From: Bacteroidia bacterium
GTDB taxonomy: Bacteria; Bacteroidota; Bacteroidia; Chitinophagales; UBA2359
Assembly: GCA_030427245.1 (NCBI GenBank)
Contig: JAUHXA010000042.1
Span: 1-61,877, forward strand
DNA length: 61,877 nucleotides
Direction of reading: 5' to 3'
Position numbers and translations under genes: made by a program. Positions 43,361 to 52,522 of this stretch are shown here, one piece after another (position 1 is the first letter of the stretch; each line of letters starts with the position of its first letter). The notes under the pieces were generated by a model. That model saw only the letters and a program-made list of their open reading frames with translations. It was not told where the DNA came from and ran no database searches.

Positions 43361-45751
43361 CTAAAATGGATATCCTATCGCCAGATTCAAACGAAGGTTT
43401 TCTTTTCGCCATTGCCCTGATAGTGGTCGAATGTCTTTAAATCTCCAGCGCTCCCCTTGGGGAAGGAACGGACTCTTGATTGGAGTGGCAAAGTCAAATC
43501 GAATCAAAAAGAAGTCAAAATCGGCTCTCAATCCAAAGCCTGCACCAATCGCAATTTCATCCAGTATTTTCCCAAACTTCAATTGTCCTTCTGAAGGATT
43601 GTCTGGATTTGATTCTTTTATCCATCCTCCAGGGCGATTCGGATCATAGTCCAACAACCATATATTTCCTGCATCTACAAAAAATGCCCCTTCAAAAAAC
43701 GAATACAAATCGAAGCGGTATTCCAAATTCATTTCTAACTTGATATCTCCTGCTTGATCAAAAAACCCCACTTGATTGACAGAACTCTCGTCCGTATTAA
43801 CATAACTCCCAGGCCCCAAAGTCCGAAATCGGTAAGCCCTGATACTATTCGTGCCACCTATAAAAAACTGTTTGATATAGGGAAGCACTTCCGAGTTGCT
43901 ATAAGGAATCCCAATGCCTCCAATGAAACGTGTAGCTAATACACTGCCTGACGAGAAGTTTTTGAAAAAGCGAAAATCCCCATCTAACCGAGCATATTGA
44001 GTCACAGGTACATTCAGCAGCTCATAAGGTTTGGTGCCGTTTGAATTCAACCATCCTGCCAAAAGCCGAAACAAATTACCCGATATATCACCTGTAATTC
44101 GGTGGTACATGAGATTTCCAGAATTTTTGTAATTAGAATTGGAGTAAGTATGCGTATAGTTGAGTCCCATAATTACGATGTCTTCAAAGCTCGTTCTTAG
44201 TCTGGGATTGGCAAGCAAAAGGGAATCAAATGCAGGCTGGGTATTAGACAAATCAACCAATGACAGGACAATGGGGTTGATTTCGTGCCAAGTATTTGGG
44301 CTATCTTGCCATTTGTAGCCAAAGCTGATATTTGCAGAATTGTAATCGTAAAAATTGACCCTTTTCTGCAGATTGTAGTTCACATTCAAGCGAGTATATG
44401 GGATGTAATACTGTGAAGGGCGTTTTATATTGAAGGGAGTAATGAACCAAGGAAAAGTCAGATCCAAAGCAGGATTGAGGTCAATAATGCTTATTAAGTC
44501 GCCACTACCTTGAAGCTGAGTCTCCAAACCACCTGTCAAACTCAACTCCAACCTTTCTGCTCCACCAAAATTATTTTTATTGGTATAGGAAAATTTACCC
44601 GAAATACCCAAAAAGTCCCCCACCCCATTTTTATGACTCAATTCAAAGTCCATTCCCAATGTCCGCCAAATGCTGGGTGTTAGGTAAAGGTAGCTGTCTA
44701 AATAATGCTGTCCCGTGAGACTATCCACAAAAGGCTCATACTTAATGTTTATGAACTTAAAAATCCCCAAAGACATGAGACGATTAATGGTGAAATCGTG
44801 TGATTTTTGGGAAAAGAGCACTCCTTTCTTCAAAAGTGTATTTTTGTCAATTGGCTTAGGCTGTATGTTTCCTACCGGATTGATAAAGGTAAAGTAGCGA
44901 TACAGCATGGTATCATTCTCACTTGGAGGAATGATTTTGTCAAGTGAATAATTGGGAAATACAAAAATGTCGTTGTAGAGGTAATCGTGATGCTGCGTCG
45001 AATCTGAAGGTTCAGCAATGTTAACTCGTATTTTTGAATTCAAATCCCCCAAAGTGCTATCTACTTCAAAAAAAATGTAATTCTTGTTAAAATCATAATA
45101 GCCTCTATTGCGAATATCATAGGTCAAACGGCTACGCTCTTCTACGATATTAGAAAGTTGATAGGGCTCTCCTACCTTCAATGCACTTTTGGATTTCACC
45201 CCGTAGGTTATTGTGTCAATTTCTTTTTGAGAAGATAAATATTCCACCTCTCTCACGGTATATTGCCCATTACTTTGGATGTGATAGGTGACATCTGCCA
45301 AAGTGCTGTCTCTCTTCAATTGACTTTCATAAGAAACCTTAGACCCAAAATAACCGTGGTCTTTCAGGTATTTTTCCATCTTAATGGTCGAAATATTCAA
45401 TTTAGTAGTGTCATAGAGTGCAGGCGGTTCTCCAAAACGTTTTTTTAACCATGCCCGAAACCCTTTTTCTTTTTTCGACTTATTGGCAAAATGGTAAAAG
45501 GCCAAGTTTGGGCGCATAAAAAACAAAATCTTTCTATTTGGAGTTGGACGAGAAAGGTAATACAAATCAGTAGTCAACTTACCCTTTTTGTTCATAACCT
45601 CCGCACTGTCCAATACAATCGTTGTCGAATTGTGAAGAATATCTCCTTCCTTCAATGTTTTCAAGCCCGTACAACTGCTAAAAAAAAACATTGCAAAAAA
45701 TAAATAGCCAACCAATACTAAAAAATGGGCACAGAGATTTCGCATAATCAT
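43361..45751 (-). CDS. BamA/TamA-family outer membrane lipoprotein (TamL-like)
   Basis: 796 aa; an ATG two codons inside (45745) is equally likely. A lipoprotein signal ends FFFSSC. POTRA-like domains (about 30-300) are followed by a 16-strand Omp85 barrel ending in QERWRF...NLRLNLAIGYPF, an aromatic C-terminus. The barrel has the Omp85 signature FFIGGTNSIRAYRFRTLGPGS. TamL, the lipidated TamA of Bacteroidota, works with TamB in outer-membrane protein or lipid transport; tamB is not adjacent here. The assignment to TamL rather than another Omp85 lipoprotein is inference. Confidence 0.85.
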   Translation of the reverse strand: MIMRNLCAHFLVLVGYLFFAMFFFSSCTGLKTLKEGDILHNSTTIVLDSAEVMNKKGKLTTDLYYLSRPTPNRKILFFMRPNLAFYHFANKSKKEKGFRAWLKKRFGEPPALYDTTKLNISTIKMEKYLKDHGYFGSKVSYESQLKRDSTLADVTYHIQSNGQYTVREVEYLSSQKEIDTITYGVKSKSALKVGEPYQLSNIVEERSRLTYDIRNRGYYDFNKNYIFFEVDSTLGDLNSKIRVNIAEPSDSTQHHDYLYNDIFVFPNYSLDKIIPPSENDTMLYRYFTFINPVGNIQPKPIDKNTLLKKGVLFSQKSHDFTINRLMSLGIFKFINIKYEPFVDSLTGQHYLDSYLYLTPSIWRTLGMDFELSHKNGVGDFLGISGKFSYTNKNNFGGAERLELSLTGGLETQLQGSGDLISIIDLNPALDLTFPWFITPFNIKRPSQYYIPYTRLNVNYNLQKRVNFYDYNSANISFGYKWQDSPNTWHEINPIVLSLVDLSNTQPAFDSLLLANPRLRTSFEDIVIMGLNYTHTYSNSNYKNSGNLMYHRITGDISGNLFRLLAGWLNSNGTKPYELLNVPVTQYARLDGDFRFFKNFSSGSVLATRFIGGIGIPYSNSEVLPYIKQFFIGGTNSIRAYRFRTLGPGSYVNTDESSVNQVGFFDQAGDIKLEMNLEYRFDLYSFFEGAFFVDAGNIWLLDYDPNRPGGWIKESNPDNPSEGQLKFGKILDEIAIGAGFGLRADFDFFLIRFDFATPIKSPFLPQGERWRFKDIRPLSGQWRKENLRLNLAIGYPF

Positions 45752-45983
45752 TAAGAAAAATTCAAATTAAATAACTAAAAAACGGGTTCCACAAAATTCA
45801 ACTAAAGGGCAACTTTCTTATTGTCGAATCTATTCAGTGATGCCGATGAAAGGCTGATTTTGTTATCATCACACAATAAACGTTTTCAAGGCTCTTAGGT
45901 TAACTTCTTCAATTACTTATTAACTTTACGTTTATTTTTTCTGTAAACCAATCACAGATCATCAATCAACTAATTACCGTACT

Positions 45984-46718
45984 ATGCGTACTTTTGGCTT
46001 AATAGGATATCCCTTGACTCACACATTTTCACCCAGTTATTTCAGTGAAAAATTTTTTCGAGAAGGCATTGAAGACAGCAGTTATCATGCCTTTCCACTT
46101 CAAAATATAGAAGAATTCTGCGATTTACTACAAAACACCCCTCACCTAAAAGGACTAAACGTAACTATTCCCTACAAAGAAGCCATTCTTCCTTTTTTGG
46201 ATGAAATAAGTGAAGAAGCACAGGCAGTAGGAGCAGTAAACACCATTCACATCGGCAAAGATGGTAAAAAAAAGGGGTTCAATACAGATGTTTATGGCTT
46301 TGAAACATCGCTAAAACCTCTATTGAAGCCTCATCACCAAAAAGCACTTGTTTTGGGAACAGGAGGAGCAGCCAAAGCCATCGTCTATGTGCTTCAAAAA
46401 CTTGGCATTAGCAGTCGACTTGTATCCAGAAAACCTTCTAAAAATCAGTTGGGTTATGAAGATATAGATGCGGCTACTATGAATACTCACCACCTAATAG
46501 TCAATACAACTCCGCTTGGTATGGCTCCCAAAATTCACGATTTTCCAGAGATCCCCTATCAGTTTGTAAGCGAAAAACATTTATTTTTTGATTTGATTTA
46601 CAACCCTGAAAAAACCATTTTCCTAATCAAAGGAAAGCTAAAGGGGGCCGACTTCAAAAACGGTTTGGAAATGCTCTACCTTCAAGCAGAAAGATCCTGG
46701 GAAATATGGAATGAGTAG
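45984..46718 (+). CDS. aroE: Shikimate dehydrogenase
   Basis: 244 aa. It reduces 3-dehydroshikimate to shikimate with NADPH, step four of the chorismate pathway. The N-terminal substrate domain has GYPLTHTFSPSYF, NVTIPYKEAILPFLDEI (catalytic Lys in PYKE) and VGAVNTI. The Rossmann part has VLGTGGAAKAIVYVL and NTTPLGM. The length is slightly short, as usual in Bacteroidota. It appears to be a single-gene transcript. Confidence 0.95.
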   Translation: MRTFGLIGYPLTHTFSPSYFSEKFFREGIEDSSYHAFPLQNIEEFCDLLQNTPHLKGLNVTIPYKEAILPFLDEISEEAQAVGAVNTIHIGKDGKKKGFNTDVYGFETSLKPLLKPHHQKALVLGTGGAAKAIVYVLQKLGISSRLVSRKPSKNQLGYEDIDAATMNTHHLIVNTTPLGMAPKIHDFPEIPYQFVSEKHLFFDLIYNPEKTIFLIKGKLKGADFKNGLEMLYLQAERSWEIWNE

Positions 46719-47023
46719 TCAAGTTTTTTACTCCAATTTTTAATATAAACAAAAGATTGCATAACTTTGCGCTCCCAAAAAAATAATGTGTCATTAAAAT
46801 GTCACCATTAAAACATTGTTACATTCAACTATTAACACTATATGGACATAAAAATCACTCAATCAACAAGAAAAAAATAAAAATTTTTATATATTTTATG
46901 TCTCTACGTTTAGTTCTTTGAGGATTAATTGGCTGTAAAACTCACGTCCACTCCAGTAATCACCCATAAAAGTCCGCCCTTAAACTTTGTAGTTTTTTTT
47001 TGAAATAAACTTAGATGTGACTT
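46719..47023. other. Intergenic region with a candidate -7 box
   Basis: 305 bp before the GH73 gene. It holds TAACTTTG at 46762-46769, an exact -7 box, but no -33 match, and a long A/T-rich leader of about 250 nt before the ATG. No hairpin or frame stands out. Confidence 0.3.
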
Positions 47024-48325
47024 ATGAGCAGGTTTACCAAATTTTTGATTTTGGTTGTATTGTTATTTACAATAGATGCAACCTTTACCACGCTTTCTGC
47101 CAGCAAGCGTAGTCCAAAGAAATTTTCAGTAATAAATTATATTAATGTTTACAAAAACATTGCAATCAAGGAAATGCAACGAACTCGAATTCCAGCGAGT
47201 ATTACATTAGCCCAAGGGATTTTAGAATCCACCTATGGAAACAGTTATTTAGCCCGAAATGCAAACAATCACTTTGGCATCAAATGCCACAATGGGTGGT
47301 CGGGCAAAAAAGTATATGCCACCGATGATGAAGAAAATGAGTGTTTTAGGAAGTACGGAACAGGCGGAACTTCTTACCGAGATCACTCCAATTTTTTGAA
47401 GAACAACAGCCGATATTCCTTTCTATTTAGATACAAAAAAAGTGATTACCGTTCGTGGGCAACAGGATTGGGCAAGGCAGGGTATGCAACCAATTCTAAA
47501 TATGGCAGCCACCTTATCCGCATCATCGAAAGATACCATTTACACACTTTTGACCGAACACCAGAAGAAATCCAACAGGATAAAATGGATCGAATCATGC
47601 GTGATTATCAGCTCCGATTGAAGGGAATGATGAATCAAGAATACTTGTACCCTACTTGGTTTATCAACGATCGCCCCTCTCAACCAAGTCTATTGAGTTC
47701 CATCAAAAGACGTACACCTACCATGATGACAACGAGTTATGGCTGGAGTGAGGGAAAATCCAACACTACCACGGTAGCCAAAAAAGCCTCTGCTCCAAAA
47801 GCAATTGCTAAGTCTAAACCCAAACCCGTAGTCAAGCCCGTTGCTACCAAAAAGGCCGTTAAACCAGTGGTTGCCGCTGCTCCAAAAACAGTTTCTAAAC
47901 CGACTGTTAAAAAAGAAGTTAAAAAGAGCAAAACAACTACAGTTGCAGCAGCTACTCCTGCAAAAAAGAATCCTGTTGCCAAACCTAAAGCTAAAAAGGA
48001 GGTTGCAGTAGTTTCCACTAAAAAAGCAAGTCCTAAACCAGCAACAGCATCAACTACGACAAAAGCAGAAAAGAAGCTTTCTGGTGAGTTGTTCAGTGCT
48101 TTGAAGGATTGGAAGAAGAAGACAAATTCAAAGAGCGAAACCAGCGCAGCAGCTACAAAAACGACTTCAAAAGCAGCAGAAAAAGTTACGCATACCGTCA
48201 AAAAAGGAGACACGCTCTACAGTTTATCACGAAAGTACAATACCAAAGTCGAGCATATCAAAAAAGCCAATGGACTTTCAGACAATGCTTTGAAGTTGGG
48301 TACTCGTTTGGTGATTGAGCCGTAA
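47024..48325 (+). CDS. Glucosaminidase (GH73) with LysM domain
   Basis: 433 aa. A signal peptide covers about 1-27. The GH73 domain (35-185) has the catalytic Glu68 in AQGILESTYGNS, then NNHFGIKCH and TSYRDHSNFLKN, as in FlgJ and AcmA-type enzymes that cut N-acetylglucosamine bonds of peptidoglycan. A 150-residue linker (about 240-380) is almost pure Lys, Ala, Pro, Thr and Val. A single LysM domain (about 388-433) has VKKGDTLYSLSRKYNTKV. It probably binds and hydrolyses the cell wall. Confidence 0.9.
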   Translation: MSRFTKFLILVVLLFTIDATFTTLSASKRSPKKFSVINYINVYKNIAIKEMQRTRIPASITLAQGILESTYGNSYLARNANNHFGIKCHNGWSGKKVYATDDEENECFRKYGTGGTSYRDHSNFLKNNSRYSFLFRYKKSDYRSWATGLGKAGYATNSKYGSHLIRIIERYHLHTFDRTPEEIQQDKMDRIMRDYQLRLKGMMNQEYLYPTWFINDRPSQPSLLSSIKRRTPTMMTTSYGWSEGKSNTTTVAKKASAPKAIAKSKPKPVVKPVATKKAVKPVVAAAPKTVSKPTVKKEVKKSKTTTVAAATPAKKNPVAKPKAKKEVAVVSTKKASPKPATASTTTKAEKKLSGELFSALKDWKKKTNSKSETSAAATKTTSKAAEKVTHTVKKGDTLYSLSRKYNTKVEHIKKANGLSDNALKLGTRLVIEP

Positions 48326-48332
48326 GTGAAAA

Positions 48333-48917
48333 TCAGGTGTTTTTGTTCCGATTCTGCTCTTGAATATCCTTTACAGTTTCGGAACCAAATCCCTGTTTTT
48401 GAAGGATATTCAAGATAAAAGTGGTTTTCCCTTCAATGTAGGAATCAATGTCATAGGGATATTTTGCAGCCAGTTGTTTTTTCAATGCACCGTATTCGAT
48501 TACCGCTTTGGGATGTGAACGTAGATAGTCTCGAAGTAGAAGATGATTGTTGAGACTTGGAATGTCTTTTTTACAAACATAGAGGTGATGATTTTGCCAC
48601 GTTTGATTGAAATTGCAGAATGGTACGCTGTCCGAAAGTCGCTTGAAAGCATGCCTTCCTTCAATCCCTAAATCTCCTCTATGAGCATACCCCATTTTTG
48701 CCAACTTCAATACCACCTGCCGCAAGGTTTCTCCTTCATCCTCAATGATAATATCCATGTCTATAATCGGCTTTGCAGCCAAACCTTCAACAGAAGTGCT
48801 GCCAATGTGTTCGATAGAGAGATACAAGCCTTGTAGTGGCCTTTCGATGCAGGCTTTGAGGGCTTCAAATTGTAGTTTCCAGTTGGGATGATAGTCTTCG
48901 ATGATTATTTTTTTCAC
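48333..48917 (-). CDS. GrpB-family nucleotidyltransferase-like protein
   Basis: 194 aa using a GTG start at 48917, which overlaps the TGA stop of the TfoX-like gene as GTGA; the frame continues upstream to 48968 but that part lies within the other gene. GrpB/DUF4269 family motifs: HIGSTSVEGLAAKPIIDMDIII, where GS and D-x-D resemble a nucleotidyltransferase active site, and HAFKRLSDSVPFCNFN. The function in bacteria is unclear. Tight overlap suggests translational coupling with the TfoX-like protein. Confidence 0.75.
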   Translation of the reverse strand: MKKIIIEDYHPNWKLQFEALKACIERPLQGLYLSIEHIGSTSVEGLAAKPIIDMDIIIEDEGETLRQVVLKLAKMGYAHRGDLGIEGRHAFKRLSDSVPFCNFNQTWQNHHLYVCKKDIPSLNNHLLLRDYLRSHPKAVIEYGALKKQLAAKYPYDIDSYIEGKTTFILNILQKQGFGSETVKDIQEQNRNKNT

Positions 48918-49264
48918 TTTTTGGCTTTTCGTTTTGAGGATTTTGCCAAAGGATTGAAGTCTAAACACAACCGCAACCAGTATTCCAAGTCTTCATCCAT
49001 ATCCGTTGCATCCGCTTCCAAGAACACATAACCTTTCATACTTCTACCCGTGAAATTCATTTCTTTGCAGCCTTCTTTGGTGAGAGCTTCTTCATAGGCA
49101 TCAGAACCAATTCTTGCCATGAGTTCGTTTCTAACAATACCGCACAACATTTTGTCGTCCACCATAAAACATAAGCCTCCCATCATTTTTTTGGTGATAT
49201 AGGCAATGTCTTTGTCGTCTAAAATTTGTTTGATTCGGTCTGCAAAAAGTTCGCTGTATGCCAT
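48914..49264 (-). CDS. TfoX/Sxy N-terminal-domain protein
   Basis: 116 aa. TfoX_N fold: SELFADRIKQILDD, then YITKKMMGGLCFMVDDKMLCGIV and ARIGSDAYEEAL. In E. coli and Vibrio the family activates competence genes, but short single-domain members in Bacteroidota have no known role. The lysine-rich tail ends at the overlap with the GrpB gene. Confidence 0.8.
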   Translation of the reverse strand: MAYSELFADRIKQILDDKDIAYITKKMMGGLCFMVDDKMLCGIVRNELMARIGSDAYEEALTKEGCKEMNFTGRSMKGYVFLEADATDMDEDLEYWLRLCLDFNPLAKSSKRKAKK

Positions 49265-49614
49265 TTTTGTGTATTTGCTATTAAAACTACTCCTTCGATT
49301 AAAAAGTTTTCCCTATTTCCGTTCCACCCAATTGTACAACTCCATCAATGCCGAAATCATCTTTCATTAACAACTTATATTCAATGTTTTATAAGCAAAT
49401 TTTCTTTTTCGGAAAAAAAATAATATATTAGTATTAAGGGTTCTTCAACAAATCATACTAAATTTTTTATTCACTTTTGTTTTACCCAAATCATACTGGA
49501 GTTTGTTATGAAACGTCCATGATAAATAATTATTTAAACACAAAGGAAAATGATTATTTAGTTCGTAGTAAGTTCCATCTGACCTTCAAAAAATAAACAG
49601 ATGAAAAATTTATT
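49265..49614. other. Intergenic region, nothing recognised
   Basis: 350 bp, very AT-rich, between two minus-strand genes. I see no coding frame, promoter match or strong hairpin. Confidence 0.3.
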
Positions 49615-50496
49615 TTATTCTTTAGCCATCTGCCCAGCCTTCAATTCTATATTGTTGTAGTTCTTCAATTCGACAATATCTCCAGGCAGATAGAAACCTC
49701 CATCATTTAAGGCAGTCAATGAATTATTAATAGCATTGGTGCGTATATCAAGAGCAGAAAACTTACTGTCAAAAGTATCTCTCCAATACTGCACAGTTAT
49801 GTCCAATGTGCTTGTATTCAAATCTTTGATAAATACATTTGGCTTTTTCTCTTCCTGCAATACACCTTCGACTTCTTGAATCGTACTTTTCAAAATTTGG
49901 ATGGCTTTGTGCATATCCGAACCATAGTCCAATCCGATGGTGAACTCGTCTCGAATGAAGCCATCAATGGTATAATTGACCACAGGATTTTTGATGACAT
50001 TTGCATTCGGGATATAGATGTCCTTTCCGTCAAAAGATTTGATTTGGGTATTCCGCATATTGAGCGATACAACCACGCCTTTTATATTGTTCAATTCCAC
50101 CGTATCACCTACCCGAAAAGGACGATTGAACGCCAATATGATTCCTGCCAAAAAGTTTTCACCAATGTCTTTGAAGGCAAAACCAATGATAATCGCACTC
50201 ACACTTGCGCCCGTAAAAAATCCTGCTGCAATACCTCCCAAACCAATGATGTTTAATACCACCATAATAGCAAACAACATCAACGAAATCTTGACAACTC
50301 GGGCCAAAAATTGCGCTAACAAAGGGTCGTCCATTCGGCGGGTCAAATTGGTTCTGACCAGTCCTGAACCTCGATTGGCAAGCATAAAAAGAAACGAAAA
50401 AGCAATAGCAGCCATGACCAATTTTGGAAACAATGCCACAAAACTATCATAGTACTCTTGAAGTTGTATCCATAAATCGTTGATAAACTGATCCAT
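49615..50496 (-). CDS. Small-conductance mechanosensitive channel (MscS family)
   Basis: 293 aa. Three N-terminal membrane helices lie in about 20-130, the third with the pore-lining pattern GGIAAGFFTGASVSAIIIGFAFKD. The beta domain follows with FRVGDTVELNNIKGVV, RNTQIKSFDGKDIYIPNAN and NPVVNYT, and a mixed C-terminal domain (about 190-280). It opens on membrane tension to release solutes in hypo-osmotic shock. Length and motifs match family norms. Confidence 0.9.
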   Translation of the reverse strand: MDQFINDLWIQLQEYYDSFVALFPKLVMAAIAFSFLFMLANRGSGLVRTNLTRRMDDPLLAQFLARVVKISLMLFAIMVVLNIIGLGGIAAGFFTGASVSAIIIGFAFKDIGENFLAGIILAFNRPFRVGDTVELNNIKGVVVSLNMRNTQIKSFDGKDIYIPNANVIKNPVVNYTIDGFIRDEFTIGLDYGSDMHKAIQILKSTIQEVEGVLQEEKKPNVFIKDLNTSTLDITVQYWRDTFDSKFSALDIRTNAINNSLTALNDGGFYLPGDIVELKNYNNIELKAGQMAKE

Positions 50497-50584
50497 AAAT
50501 TATAAAGAATTTAAGTTTTTATTTAAGTGAATAGTATTTTTTCTCTTGGGCAAACTAAAAAATTAACTTATCCATGTAAATGAT

Positions 50585-50705
50585 ATTGGACTTTGGACGA
50601 AAGATGTGGGAAGTGAGAAAATATTTGTCTTTTAAGAATAAGCAATTGATTATTAAAAGACTAAATTCCTCTTCTCGCCTCTCTGCTCCCTTGTCCAAAG
50701 TCCAA
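50585..50705. repeat. 121-bp palindromic element with 13-bp perfect inverted ends
   Basis: TTGGACTTTGGAC at 50585-50597 is the exact inverse of GTCCAAAGTCCAA at 50693-50705. Inside are a GTCTTTTAA/TTAAAAGAC-type stem and CTTCTC/GAAGTGAG-like arms. It resembles the element at 56958-57107 (arms GGACGAAAGA). MITE-like, with no encoded protein. Confidence 0.6.
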
Positions 50706-50764
50706 AAGTGATAAAACTACTTAACCAATATCCAGTTATTTGAGTTTTGAATTTGAAGTTCCTC

Positions 50765-52090
50765 CTATCCTTTCATTAAATACAAATAAACAATGCCCGA
50801 AAAATAACCAATCAATGCCAACCAACTGATATTCTTCAAGTACCACATAAAATCAATCCTCAACAAACCCATAATCGCCACACCTGCGGCCGAGCCAATG
50901 ATTAAGGCACTCCCACCTGTTCCTGCACAATATGCCAGCAATTCCCAAAAAAGATTGTCAGGAGGATAGGTTTCCAAAGAATACATGCCCATTGCACCTG
51001 CTACCAAAGGAACATTGTCCACGATAGCCGACAGCAAACCTATAAAAGTATTGACCACATACACACTGGAAAAATTTTCGTTGAGAATAGTGGCTAAATC
51101 TCGCAAATGCCCCGTAGTTTGGAGGCTTGCGACTGCCAATAATATACCCAAGAAAAACAAAATACTCGGCGTATCAATCCTCCGAATGACTCCTGTAACG
51201 GATAACCCTCTTTTGGAATCGTATTCTTTATGGCGGTGAATGATTTCGGTCAATACCCACAATACGCCCAAACTCAACAACATCCCCATAAATGGAGGAA
51301 GATGCGTCACGCTCTTGAAAATAGGTACAAATAACAGTCCACCAACTCCAAACCAAAATATAAACTTCTGTTCAAAATCGGATACCTCATGGTCTGGATG
51401 CGCCAATGATTCTTTCGAAAATAGGGGACGTTCTATTTCTCCTTTCATTCTGGTTGTGACGACTAGCAATGGAATAAGCAAACAGATCACACTTGGAATA
51501 AAAAGAGTCAAAATTATATTCATTGCAGTGACTTGCCCCCCAATCCACAGCATAATCGTCGTCACATCTCCAATAGGCGACCATGCGCCTCCTGCATTGG
51601 CTGCAATGACGACCATTCCTCCAAAAAACCACAAATCCTCTTTTTTGTCAATCAGTTTTTTGAGCAATGCCGCCATAACGATGGAAGTGGTCAAATTGTC
51701 CAAAGCAGCAGAAAAGAAAAAGGTAAGGACACAGATAATCCAAAGCAATTTGATGCGGCTTGTAGTCGTGATTTTGTCGGTCACTACCTGAAAACCTTTG
51801 TGGGCATCAATCAACTCTACAATGGTCATAGCAGCCAAGAGAAAGAAGAGAATTTCGGCTATTTCGCCAATATGTTCTAACAATGCACTGTCTATAAAGT
51901 GCCTGGTTTCTTCCAAATGCCCCAACAATTCGGGATGTGCCACCAATAGACTATCGCTGCCAAAAATAAGAATGGTCCAACACAATACACCTGTCAGAAT
52001 AGCGGAGGCAGCTTTGTCAATGTGAACAGAATGTTCGAGGGCAATGAATAAATACCCCAATACAAAAACTAATATCAAGAACCAATACAT
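50765..52090 (-). CDS. nhaD: Sodium:proton antiporter NhaD
   Basis: 441 aa from the ATG at 52090 (the frame continues to TTG 52138), exactly the usual NhaD length. About twelve membrane segments. Signature parts are LDNLTTSIVMAALLKKLI, GGMVVIAANAGGAWSPIGDVTT and IVDNVPLVAGAMGMYSLET, which match the ArsB/NhaD superfamily. It exports Na+ or Li+ in exchange for H+, which fits a marine or alkaline habitat. Confidence 0.9.
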   Translation of the reverse strand: MYWFLILVFVLGYLFIALEHSVHIDKAASAILTGVLCWTILIFGSDSLLVAHPELLGHLEETRHFIDSALLEHIGEIAEILFFLLAAMTIVELIDAHKGFQVVTDKITTTSRIKLLWIICVLTFFFSAALDNLTTSIVMAALLKKLIDKKEDLWFFGGMVVIAANAGGAWSPIGDVTTIMLWIGGQVTAMNIILTLFIPSVICLLIPLLVVTTRMKGEIERPLFSKESLAHPDHEVSDFEQKFIFWFGVGGLLFVPIFKSVTHLPPFMGMLLSLGVLWVLTEIIHRHKEYDSKRGLSVTGVIRRIDTPSILFFLGILLAVASLQTTGHLRDLATILNENFSSVYVVNTFIGLLSAIVDNVPLVAGAMGMYSLETYPPDNLFWELLAYCAGTGGSALIIGSAAGVAIMGLLRIDFMWYLKNISWLALIGYFSGIVYLYLMKG

Positions 52091-52522
52091 AGAAGAATGA
52101 TTTTGAAGAATGAAGTGGAAATTGATTGCGCTTGCCAATTGCAGAAAACGTGGTTCTTTGAAGCGAAGGTTGATTTAGCCTTTTGAATTTTTTCTTTTAG
52201 AAACGAAGATAATTACTTTACAAATACTTAATCCTTTAACTATAAGCCCCGTGGTCTCAGGACAGGCTTTTAAAAGTCTTTTCCTATGACCAGTTAAAAT
52301 TTCAAATAACCAAAAAGTTTGATTACTGCAATTGAAAACAGAGGGGCAATTTACTTCTTTTGGTTGAAAAAAAAGAAATGATTTTTATCACTGCAAAACA
52401 GTATTTTATTCCAAACATACATTAAACGGTGATTCAAGCGTAGGATGAAACATGCATAACTAAGCCATCCTACAAAATACAAAAATAAATGATTATCAGC
52501 CATTTAATTCAAGAAAAAATCA
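52091..52522. other. Intergenic region with a small inverted repeat
   Basis: 432 bp between two minus-strand genes. GTAGGATG (52440-52447) pairs with CATCCTAC (52466-52473) around an 18-nt loop. No T-tract follows, so it is not an obvious terminator. No frame or promoter is convincing. Confidence 0.35.

Noticed and set aside
47737-48213. Minus-strand frame of 158 codons rich in Val, Ala and Phe
   Set aside because: It is the complement of the Lys/Ala/Pro/Thr linker of the GH73 protein, which gives a false membrane-like product.
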